Positions 1-6,107 of a DNA stretch of 9,244 nucleotides are shown piece after piece. Under the pieces are notes generated by a model. The model ran no database searches. It was not told where the DNA came from and saw nothing but the letters and a program-made list of their open reading frames with translations. This DNA is from a bacterium (lineage in GTDB: Bacteria; Spirochaetota; Spirochaetia; JABEVK01): NCBI GenBank assembly GCA_021782055.1, contig JAJXVP010000100.1, forward strand, positions 1 to 9,244, read 5' to 3'. The translations under genes and the position numbers were made by a program. The first letter of the stretch is position 1; every line of letters starts with the position of its first letter.

Positions 1-109
1 TCAGATCGCCCCCCGAGGACACCTTCCCCAACCGTGGCCGCTAGAAAGTGACCAAAAGACCTCGGTATTCCCCGTGGGCTACGGGCTGAGCTACCCCAAA
101 GCCCCCTAA
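1..109 (+). CDS. C-terminal fragment of glycoside hydrolase family 3 enzyme (beta-glucosidase-like), 5' end outside window
   Basis: The frame starting at base 2 is open to a TAA at 107-109 and encodes 35 residues. The fragment contains a Trp-Pro...Asp-Gln stretch (residues 11-18) followed by FPVGYGLSY (residues 23-31). The pattern 'Trp-Pro ... Asp-Gln ... (L/V)FP(F/V)GYGLSY' is typical of the second alpha/beta domain near the C-terminus of GH3 beta-glucosidases and beta-xylosidases, where the loop lies near the active site. The enzyme would hydrolyse terminal beta-linked glucose or a related sugar from oligosaccharides. The protein ends five residues after the motif, so it lacks the fibronectin III-like extension found in many GH3 enzymes. 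Substrate and cellular location cannot be judged from this piece. The terminator 40 bp downstream fits the end of its transcript. The assignment rests on one short motif. Confidence 0.72.
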   Translation, partial: QIAPRGHLPQPWPLESDQKTSVFPVGYGLSYPKAP

Positions 110-148
110 GTAGCTTTAGCGCCATTAGTCTTCATTGGCTAGGTTTCG

Positions 149-178
149 ACTCGCGAAGTTTCTTCGCGAGTTTTTTTT
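149..178 (+). terminator. Strong intrinsic (Rho-independent) terminator
   Basis: A perfect 9-bp stem, CTCGCGAAG (150-158) with CTTCGCGAG (162-170), encloses a TTT loop and can be extended by an A149-T171 pair. It is followed directly by eight T residues (171-178). This is a textbook intrinsic terminator for the upstream GH3 gene, and it isolates the following operon from read-through. Confidence 0.93.
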
Positions 179-192
179 GCCCTTTTTTACTA

Positions 193-222
193 TTGACAAT
201 ACTAAATCAACTACTTTACATT
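193..222 (+). promoter_or_regulatory. Putative sigma70-type promoter of the six-gene operon
   Basis: A consensus -35 box TTGACA lies at 193-198. A weaker -10 candidate TACATT (217-222, 4 of 6 matches to TATAAT) follows at 18 bp spacing, in an AT-rich stretch after the terminator. The -35 lies inside a perfect 11-bp palindrome, TATTG-A-CAATA (191-201), which could be an operator or could be chance. The leader to the ATG at 245 would be short, about 15 nt, and carries the ribosome binding site AAGGAGA (234-240). The -35 is convincing and the exact -10 is not. Confidence 0.6.
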
Positions 223-244
223 TTAAAGCACTTAAGGAGATAAG

Positions 245-970
245 ATGAAACTGTTCTTTTGTGTCCTTTCTTGGTTTTTAGCCGCAAGCCTATCGGCCTG
301 GGATCTCAATACGGCCCAAACGTGGGAAGCAACTCTCGCGCCTGTAATGCAGAATGAAAATATTTCACAGCTCGAGCATTTGATTGTCACTGACCCGGCT
401 ACAACACTCACTCAAAGGGCGATTCTGGGGATCGCTGAACATAACCTCGAACGAAAGGTGCCCCACCAGGGCTGGGCTACCAAGGCTGTTAATACGCTCA
501 CACCTCTTACCCAAGAAAATCTTGGGGATGAACTTGAGGCCATACTTTTGCCGTATTTGGGCTCCAGCCTAGGTTTGCAGGCACAGGATGACTTCTTTCC
601 ACTAACGAAGCTACTTGAGGTCAACCACGCGTTCAGCGTTCTCGATCAAGCGGTTCAACGCTATGGCCAATTTAGCTACTACCCGCAACTTATCCGAGCT
701 TCTGTGGACATGGACGTTCCTAGCTTTTTTAACAAAGCGGGTCAGGCAAAAGAAGACCTTGAAACCCTTTTGGCCTGGCGGAACACGCACCCTGAAGCGC
801 TTCCGTCGGGGGCTCTAGCACAAGTTCACTTGCTTTGGGGCTTGCATGAAAAAAATGACGGTCACCGTGAACCAGCCCTCGCCGCCTGGAAACTTGCCCT
901 TCAAGAAGACCCTCAGCAAGTCGGTGCCGGGAAAAAAGCCGCTGAATACCTGACTCGTTACCAAAATTAA
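245..970 (+). CDS. Secreted alpha-helical (TPR-like) protein, first gene of ABC operon
   Basis: The 241-residue product begins with a signal peptide: Met-Lys, a hydrophobic stretch to about residue 16, and a likely cleavage after SLSA (residue 18). No lipobox cysteine follows, so it is predicted to be a free periplasmic protein. The rest reads as amphipathic helices. Residues about 188-225 resemble one tetratricopeptide unit, with Ala/Leu/Trp spacing and a terminal EDP (221-223). The middle part (about 104-175) has a repeated-helix look with 'LDQAV' (133-137) and 'DVPSFFNKAGQAKEDLETL' (157-175), a pattern I associate with TPR-like proteins of unknown function. It probably serves as a protein-protein adaptor for the transporter encoded downstream. 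AAGGAGA at 234-240 sets the start. It lies 20 bp before the ATPase gene. No enzymatic motif is seen, and the molecular role is inferred from context only. Confidence 0.85.
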   Translation: MKLFFCVLSWFLAASLSAWDLNTAQTWEATLAPVMQNENISQLEHLIVTDPATTLTQRAILGIAEHNLERKVPHQGWATKAVNTLTPLTQENLGDELEAILLPYLGSSLGLQAQDDFFPLTKLLEVNHAFSVLDQAVQRYGQFSYYPQLIRASVDMDVPSFFNKAGQAKEDLETLLAWRNTHPEALPSGALAQVHLLWGLHEKNDGHREPALAAWKLALQEDPQQVGAGKKAAEYLTRYQN

Positions 971-990
971 ACCCAAGAAGAGGGGTCAAA

Positions 991-1671
991 ATGTCCGTAC
1001 AAGCGCTAATTCAAACAGAAAATCTGAAAAAGCATTATCGACTGGATAAGACCGAAAGTCCTGCACTCGAAGGGGTCTCTCTGACCATTCAAGCAGGCGA
1101 ACGGGTGGCCTTGATGGGCCCCTCGGGAAGCGGAAAATCGACACTTTTGAACCTGATGGGGTGCTTAGATCGCCCCACTTCGGGTCAAATTTGGCTAGAC
1201 GGACAGGATACAGGCCGTCTCAATGATCGGAAGCTGTCCCTATTCCGCAACAAGACCATGGGGTTTGTTTTCCAAAGTTTCAACCTTATTCCTGTCTTAA
1301 CAGTGTTTGAGAATGTCGAATACCCTTTGCTCTGGCAAAAGATTTCGCGATTGGAACGGCATCAACGGGTCAAAAGCCTTCTTGAGAAAGTCGGTTTAGC
1401 TGCCTATGCCCGGCGAAGTCCCGAGCTTCTTTCAGGCGGTCAGCGCCAACGTGTGGCAATCGCCCGCGCCCTAGTTACCCGCCCCCGGCTGGTTTTAGCA
1501 GACGAACCGACAGCCGCTCTTGACCAAAAAACAGGCCGTGAGGTCATGGCTTTGATGACACAAATGAATGCCGAAGAGGGTTCCACACTTGTCTTTACAA
1601 CCCATGACGCACAAGTGGCGGGCTATGCCCAAAGACTCATCCATCTTGTCGATGGAAAAGTGGCCCTATGA
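991..1671 (+). CDS. ABC transporter ATP-binding protein, LolD/MacB type
   Basis: The 226-residue protein has every motif of an ABC nucleotide-binding domain: Walker A GPSGSGKST (43-51), Q-loop Gln95 in VFQSFNL, signature LSGGQRQR (147-154), Walker B LVLADEP (167-173), D-loop AALD (175-178) and switch His205. Length and the 'FQSFNLIPVLTVFENVEYPL' type helical region are typical of the LolD/MacB/FtsE group that pairs with FtsX-like permeases. It would hydrolyse ATP in the cytoplasm to drive mechanotransmission through the two permeases encoded next. A GA-rich ribosome binding site (about 978-985) precedes the ATG. The stop codon overlaps the permease start by 4 bp (ATGA), suggesting coupled translation and stoichiometric assembly. 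The family is certain. The choice between LolD-like lipoprotein release and another MacB-type export function cannot be made from this subunit alone. Confidence 0.96.
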   Translation: MSVQALIQTENLKKHYRLDKTESPALEGVSLTIQAGERVALMGPSGSGKSTLLNLMGCLDRPTSGQIWLDGQDTGRLNDRKLSLFRNKTMGFVFQSFNLIPVLTVFENVEYPLLWQKISRLERHQRVKSLLEKVGLAAYARRSPELLSGGQRQRVAIARALVTRPRLVLADEPTAALDQKTGREVMALMTQMNAEEGSTLVFTTHDAQVAGYAQRLIHLVDGKVAL

Positions 1672-2918
1672 AAGTTTTAGCGATGGCGTGGCGCAACCTC
1701 TTTCGGCACAAAATGCGCATCATGACGACTCTGTCGGCAGTCATCCTGTCGCTGGCAGGGCTTGTGGTTTTTCAAGGTTTTCTTCAACAGCTAATGGCCG
1801 CGTTCCGCGATTCAACAATTCTCTCAGGCCTGGGGCATATTCAAATCTCCTCATCACAGCAGTACTGGAAAACCGGCGAATATTCCCCCTACGCCTTTGG
1901 AATCCCTCAAGCTAAAGCCATCGAAGAGCATCTGCGAAAGGATGCTCGAGTTAGCGCTGTTTTTCCTTCGACCGGTTTTACGGCAGTGGCCGGGATCGGC
2001 ACCCATTCGACAACCCTTTTGGTGAAAGCCTACCCGCCGGAACGCATGCTCTTTTCTTCCCACACGGCCACGAGCGCTGACCCTTCACAACTAAGTCGTC
2101 AACAATTTTCTTTAGGCACTCTAGAGGCCGGACAACTCCCTGGCCCCCGGTCAACCAATAAGCTATGGCTTGGGACAACGGCGGCAAAAATCCTGCACGT
2201 CAAGCCAGGCGCAACCGTCACACTCATGGCGTTACTGCCCAACGGTGGCGTCAACGGCCGCGATTTTGCCGTTCAAGGACTATTTTCGTCCCCAGGGTTC
2301 GACAAAGACTTTGCTTACACCGATTACGCCACCGCCATGAGTTTCACCGGGCAACAGAATCCACCGGTTCTCAACGTAATTCTTACCCACCGTCAAACGA
2401 CCAAGGCGGTAAATAGCGACTTAAGGCAAAGATTCCCCGCTGTGAGTACCCGCACCTGGAGACAACTCGCCGTTTACTACGAACAGGTCAACGGCATGTT
2501 TGGCTCATTCTTAGGGGTCATTCAGGCCATCATCCTCTTGGTCAGCCTCTTTTTGTTAAGCAATGCGATGGCACGTACAGTCTTGGAACGCCAAAAAGAA
2601 TGGGGGACACTCCGGGCTGTCGGTAGTCCGGCAAGGGGCATTATTACCCTGATCCTGACAGAAGGAATGCTGTGGGGTGCGTTGGGTTCGCTGTCAGGCG
2701 TCGCCCTAGGCTTGGTCAGTTGTGCCGTTGTGAACCTTTGGGGAGGTCTTCCCTTTCACAACGGTCCTCAACTGTTGACCGTTCCACTTAGGCCCGACCT
2801 GAGCAATATCGCCAAAATCATTTTGCCTTTTGTAGCAACGGGAGCCCTTGCCGCCTTGGGCCCCGCTCTCAAGGCGGTACGTCAAAACCCCGCCGATAGC
2901 CTTCGCGAAAGAGCCTAA
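1668..2918 (+). CDS. FtsX-like ABC permease 1 (LolC/LolE/MacB-type)
   Basis: The 416-residue product has the type VII ABC permease layout. A short cytoplasmic N-terminus with the WRNLFRHKMR motif (8-17) precedes TM1 (about 20-42). A large periplasmic domain (about 43-277) follows, then three C-terminal membrane segments (about 278-302, 322-357 and 381-402). Between TM2 and TM3 is the FtsX coupling motif EWGTLRAVG (311-319), which contacts the ATPase. The periplasmic part includes NGGVN (192-196) followed by a 'FAVQGLFSSPGFDKDFAY' stretch resembling the MacB-type periplasmic core. The length matches LolC/LolE (about 400-415 residues) rather than full MacB, which carries a fused ATPase. It probably heterodimerises with the similar protein encoded next. 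The start overlaps the ATPase stop. The substrate is unknown; the LolA-like gene downstream favours a lipid or lipoprotein. Confidence 0.93.
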   Translation: MKVLAMAWRNLFRHKMRIMTTLSAVILSLAGLVVFQGFLQQLMAAFRDSTILSGLGHIQISSSQQYWKTGEYSPYAFGIPQAKAIEEHLRKDARVSAVFPSTGFTAVAGIGTHSTTLLVKAYPPERMLFSSHTATSADPSQLSRQQFSLGTLEAGQLPGPRSTNKLWLGTTAAKILHVKPGATVTLMALLPNGGVNGRDFAVQGLFSSPGFDKDFAYTDYATAMSFTGQQNPPVLNVILTHRQTTKAVNSDLRQRFPAVSTRTWRQLAVYYEQVNGMFGSFLGVIQAIILLVSLFLLSNAMARTVLERQKEWGTLRAVGSPARGIITLILTEGMLWGALGSLSGVALGLVSCAVVNLWGGLPFHNGPQLLTVPLRPDLSNIAKIILPFVATGALAALGPALKAVRQNPADSLRERA

Positions 2919-2932
2919 AGAAAGGAGTCATT

Positions 2933-4183
2933 ATGTTTCGTTGGACCGAACGCTTTTGGCTGGGGTTGACCCTCGCTGGCCGTAATTTGCTCAGACATAA
3001 ACGCCGTACTCTACAGACCCTGTTCGTCTTGGTGATTGGCTTAACATCAGCAACCCTGTTGGATGGATTTATCACTTTTCAGCTCAATGGCCTCGAACAC
3101 ATCATCGTTCGGTCAGGCACCGGATCGCTTCAAGCTGAAGTCTCACGACAGGCCTACAACGAAGCCGATCGTGACCCGTTTCCCTATTTGATCCCGCATT
3201 CGGCCAAGCTGGTACACGATCTTCGACGAAGCTTCGCCGTCGACGACGCCCTTGAAGCTTTTCCGTTCGAAGCCGTTGCGTCCGTGGGCGACAAGACCCT
3301 TACCTTAAGGATCCTTGCCCTTCCAACACGGCAAGCACAGCAGTTACTCAGTGCCCGTCAACTCGTAGCCGGGAAGGATTTGCCGCAGCAACCCTCGGGT
3401 GAAATTCTTTTAGGAGAAGGAGCCGCACGCCTTCTGGGGCTCCACCCGGGCGACCAAGTTCTTATCTATGCAATGACGGCGGGGGGTGGCGTTAATGAAG
3501 ACACGTTTGTCGTCTCGGGCCTGGAAACCAGTGGTATTGCGGCCGCTGATGCATCGAGCGCCTTTATGGATTTAGCAGACGCACAAAAGCTGATTGGAAC
3601 AACCGACGTTCCTCAGCTGATTGTTTTTCTTAATCGAAACAGTCAAGCGGCTCAATTTCAAAAAAAGTGGACAGCTCATTTTCCTGGCTCGGGGGCCCCA
3701 CACCTGGTGTGGAAACGTTGGGATCAATTGTCCCCCTACTGGCAGCAGGCGTCGGGGAGCCTTTTGATGGTTCTTGGCGTAGCTCGGTTTATTGTCCTGC
3801 TAATTGCCATTTTTTCTGTCGCGGGAGCCGTGACCTTGTCGGTTCTTGAACGCCTGAGGGAAACCGGAACTGTGAGGGCTTTTGGGGTTCCCCGCCGAGC
3901 GGTGGTGGCACAATTTTTGGCCGAGGGTCTTTTACTTGGTTTAGTGGGCTCCTTCGTCGGAACCCTAATCGGTCTAGGGTCCTGCCAAGTCTTAAACTGG
4001 CTAGGAGGAGTATCCGTCACAGCGCCAGGAATGGCGCAACCGATCGCCGTGCTGTTCACTCCTAACAGTCACCACTTTGCCCAAAACCTGATCTTGATTA
4101 CGGTCGCGGCGGGCCTTGGAACGCTTTTCTCGGCCTTTTGGACGACCAGAGTCACGATTACACGACTCTTAAACGCTTTCTGA
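2933..4183 (+). CDS. FtsX-like ABC permease 2, paralogue of permease 1
   Basis: This protein also has 416 residues and the same topology: N-terminal GRNLLRHKRRT (16-26), TM1 (about 27-46), a periplasmic domain (about 47-276) and three C-terminal segments (about 277-305, 322-357, 385-404). The coupling motif ETGTVRAFG (310-318) matches position for position that of permease 1, and the periplasmic GGGVN (184-188) matches NGGVN there. The two genes therefore look like an old tandem duplication that specialised into a heterodimer, as for LolC and LolE. A strong ribosome binding site AAAGGAG (2921-2927) sets the ATG 14 bp after the previous stop. Overall identity looks low outside the N-terminus, coupling helix and TM3, so the two periplasmic domains probably have distinct roles, such as substrate binding versus carrier docking. 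That last point is inference. Confidence 0.93.
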   Translation: MFRWTERFWLGLTLAGRNLLRHKRRTLQTLFVLVIGLTSATLLDGFITFQLNGLEHIIVRSGTGSLQAEVSRQAYNEADRDPFPYLIPHSAKLVHDLRRSFAVDDALEAFPFEAVASVGDKTLTLRILALPTRQAQQLLSARQLVAGKDLPQQPSGEILLGEGAARLLGLHPGDQVLIYAMTAGGGVNEDTFVVSGLETSGIAAADASSAFMDLADAQKLIGTTDVPQLIVFLNRNSQAAQFQKKWTAHFPGSGAPHLVWKRWDQLSPYWQQASGSLLMVLGVARFIVLLIAIFSVAGAVTLSVLERLRETGTVRAFGVPRRAVVAQFLAEGLLLGLVGSFVGTLIGLGSCQVLNWLGGVSVTAPGMAQPIAVLFTPNSHHFAQNLILITVAAGLGTLFSAFWTTRVTITRLLNAF

Positions 4184-4205
4184 TTACCCCCTTAAAGGAA
4201 TTGTT

Positions 4206-4976
4206 ATGACCAAATTTAAAGCTACTTTTACTTTTTTTTTAGTTTTGCTTGCGGTGGTGGCTTTCCCCGTCGCTGGTGAAACACCCCAAGAGTTGTTACT
4301 TCGCATCGATCAAGCCCGCAATGTCGTTGATCTGAGGTGTGACGTCACGTTGACGAGTTACGATGGTGAGAAAATCCTCGAGCACGAGAAGTTGGCCATT
4401 CAGGTCAAAACAACCTCCAAAGAAAACAAAACTCTGGTTTGGTTTGCAGCCCCAGCTTCGGTGAAGGGACGTCGCCTTCTGATGGCCGGTAATACCGTGT
4501 ACTTGCTGTTCCCGGCAACTAGTAATCCCATCCGCTTGTCACCCCTTCAAGTCCTCGTTGGACAAGCCTCGAACGGCGATGTCGCCCGAACTGGTTTCGC
4601 GCAAGAGTTTTTACCCCAAAAGCTGACGCGAACAAGCTTAGACGGCCAAGCCTGTTGGCTGTTTGAACTGACGGCCCAACCCGATCGTCAAACAGGCACC
4701 TATGCCAAGGCACGACTTTGGGTGAGGTCAAAAGACCTCCGCCCCTTGAAAGCCGAGTTTTTGACAGCCTCGGACGAGTTGCTCAAAATCGCCCGCTACA
4801 GTGATTGGCGACAAATCGACGGTAAACAGTTCCCCTGCAAACTCGTGATTACCGAAGCAGACAACCCTAAACGGTATACGGTGCTCACCTACTCGCACAT
4901 CGCAAGCCACCCCGTTCCCAGCTCCCTGTTTGAGCGTTCAGCCCTAAGCTTCTGGGTTGCAGGGGGTTCGCAGTGA
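4206..4976 (+). CDS. LolA-like outer membrane lipoprotein-sorting protein
   Basis: The 256-residue product starts with a signal peptide: Lys residues at 3 and 5, a hydrophobic run of 8-20, and likely cleavage near PVAG (21-24). The mature part reads as a single beta-rich LolA/LolB-type half barrel. Family hallmarks include 'APASVKGRRLL' (82-92) followed by 'VYLLFP' (98-103), equivalent to the 'P..vkG..lL......wlylP' segment of outer membrane lipoprotein-sorting proteins. Later come 'ARLWVRSKDLRPLKAEF' (169-185) and 'DGKQFPCKLVI' (205-215). Such proteins are found beside MacB/LolCE-type transporters and are thought to carry hydrophobic cargo across the periplasm. A ribosome binding site (AAAGGAA, 4194-4200) precedes the ATG. 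It overlaps the following barrel gene by 4 bp. It is not orthologous to classical LolA, which is shorter, so lolA is not assigned. Confidence 0.88.
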   Translation: MTKFKATFTFFLVLLAVVAFPVAGETPQELLLRIDQARNVVDLRCDVTLTSYDGEKILEHEKLAIQVKTTSKENKTLVWFAAPASVKGRRLLMAGNTVYLLFPATSNPIRLSPLQVLVGQASNGDVARTGFAQEFLPQKLTRTSLDGQACWLFELTAQPDRQTGTYAKARLWVRSKDLRPLKAEFLTASDELLKIARYSDWRQIDGKQFPCKLVITEADNPKRYTVLTYSHIASHPVPSSLFERSALSFWVAGGSQ

Positions 4977-6097
4977 AGTTGGCCCTTATCAAGCGAGTCT
5001 TTAGCGTTTTTCTCGTGTCCACCCTTCCGTGGCAGGCTTTCGGTTGGAACGCTCAACTTGAAACCGAGGCCTCACAGTCTCAAGCGGCGGTCGTTCTCGC
5101 GCCAACACAACCACAGATGTTGAGCGAGTACAGCCGAATTCTGGCGCAGGGAATTTTTACCGACCAGGGAGCCCCAACCGATTCCTTACAGTACAGCGTC
5201 ACCGTTTGGGGCTCCTGGGATACTCTCCCCTCGGGAAACCCTACGCAATTAGCCGCCGACAAAGGGCAGGCGGCGAGCCGCTTGTTGCAAGGCTACCTCA
5301 CCTGGAGCCCCTTGCCCGAACAACTGTTTTTTCAAGCAGGGAAAATCTTACTTAGTCCTTCCGTAGGCTTCTTTCGAACACCTTTGGATTTCTTCGCACA
5401 CCCGGCGTTGGCTCCCATACTCGACGGGGCCGCCCTGGGGCCGTGGCAAGAAGGCTATTGGAGTGAAAATACGCAAGTCCTTTGGGATGGGGGTTCAGCC
5501 TCATTGTGGCTATCGCCGCCACTGACTTGGTCTGACAACGTGAACCAAACTCTACAGTACTTGACATTGCCTCAAAATTTTTGGCGCTCTGAACTCAACC
5601 TCAGCTGGCAACTGGGCAATGCGGGGTTTCAGCTTGTGGGCGAAGGCGAGGTGCCGCAAAATACCTGTAGTCCTTCGGCCGCGGTTGTACGGTGCGGGGC
5701 GAGTATGGATGCGGCAATCAATTCCGCTTGGACCATCAAAGCAGAAGGCCGCCTCGACGCTACTTCGCAAAGCCCTCCCGCGACTCAAGGCCTAATCGGG
5801 CTGGCGTGGAGTCCCGCTGAACGACTGTCAGTCACCGTCGAAGCCGCAAGCGACCCCAGCGGCTTGCATGGTTTTGTGCGCTGGACTTTGCCCGTCGACG
5901 CCAAGGTCGAAGCTATTCTCTACACGATTCCCAGCCTAGAAGATTCGAGCGGTATCGCCGGCGGCGATCTGCAAGGCCGCTATGACACGTGGGGTTGGGA
6001 CGCTTGGGTTGAACTGCCTTGGGGGGCACCAGGAACCGAGCAAGCCAATACAAGTTGGCGGGGTACCTGGGGTGCCAAGGGCAGTCTCTACTTTTAA
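4973..6097 (+). CDS. Predicted outer-membrane beta-barrel protein, last gene of operon
   Basis: The 374-residue protein begins at GTG (4973), overlapping the previous stop as GTGA, with a purine-rich AGGGGG (4961-4966) as possible ribosome binding site. A signal peptide (residues 1-24, cleavage likely after QAFG) is followed by a Trp/Tyr-rich chain of alternating polar and hydrophobic residues, for example 'LNLSWQLGNAGFQLVGEGE' (208-226), 'LSVTVEAA' (285-292) and 'GLHGFVRWTLPV' (298-309). It ends in Ser-Leu-Tyr-Phe, matching the terminal aromatic beta-signal read by the BAM machinery. 'FFQAGKILLSPSVGFFRTP' (119-137) recalls the conserved segment of porin-like outer-membrane proteins. Cys232 and Cys241 may form a loop disulfide. 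I do not recognise a specific family. By context it would be the outer-membrane acceptor or exit for cargo delivered by the LolA-like protein. Confidence 0.8.
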   Translation: MKLALIKRVFSVFLVSTLPWQAFGWNAQLETEASQSQAAVVLAPTQPQMLSEYSRILAQGIFTDQGAPTDSLQYSVTVWGSWDTLPSGNPTQLAADKGQAASRLLQGYLTWSPLPEQLFFQAGKILLSPSVGFFRTPLDFFAHPALAPILDGAALGPWQEGYWSENTQVLWDGGSASLWLSPPLTWSDNVNQTLQYLTLPQNFWRSELNLSWQLGNAGFQLVGEGEVPQNTCSPSAAVVRCGASMDAAINSAWTIKAEGRLDATSQSPPATQGLIGLAWSPAERLSVTVEAASDPSGLHGFVRWTLPVDAKVEAILYTIPSLEDSSGIAGGDLQGRYDTWGWDAWVELPWGAPGTEQANTSWRGTWGAKGSLYF

Positions 6098-6107
6098 CAG
6101 CGGCAGA

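Larger units (their letters stand above)
245..6097 (+). other. Predicted six-gene envelope transport operon
   Basis: Six plus-strand genes follow one promoter region with gaps of 20, -4, 14, 22 and -4 bp and no internal terminator. The order is: secreted helical-repeat protein, ATPase, permease 1, permease 2, LolA-like carrier, outer-membrane barrel candidate. The two overlaps (ATGA at 1668-1671, GTGA at 4973-4976) suggest translational coupling of the ATPase to permease 1 and of the carrier to the barrel. The products together cover cytoplasm, inner membrane, periplasm and outer membrane, which supports one shared envelope pathway. Operon structure is inferred from spacing only. Confidence 0.85.

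Noticed and set aside
110..148. Possible small RNA between the GH3 stop and the terminator
   Set aside because: Only about 40 bp with no structure or promoter; it reads as the 3' untranslated region of the GH3 transcript.
3736..4059. 107-codon minus-strand open frame inside permease 2
   Set aside because: Antisense to a clearly assigned gene, with a low-complexity Arg/Thr/Pro-rich product and no family features; a codon-bias shadow.
5552..5788. 78-codon minus-strand open frame inside the barrel gene
   Set aside because: Antisense shadow of a gene with signal peptide and terminal beta-signal; no supporting motif.
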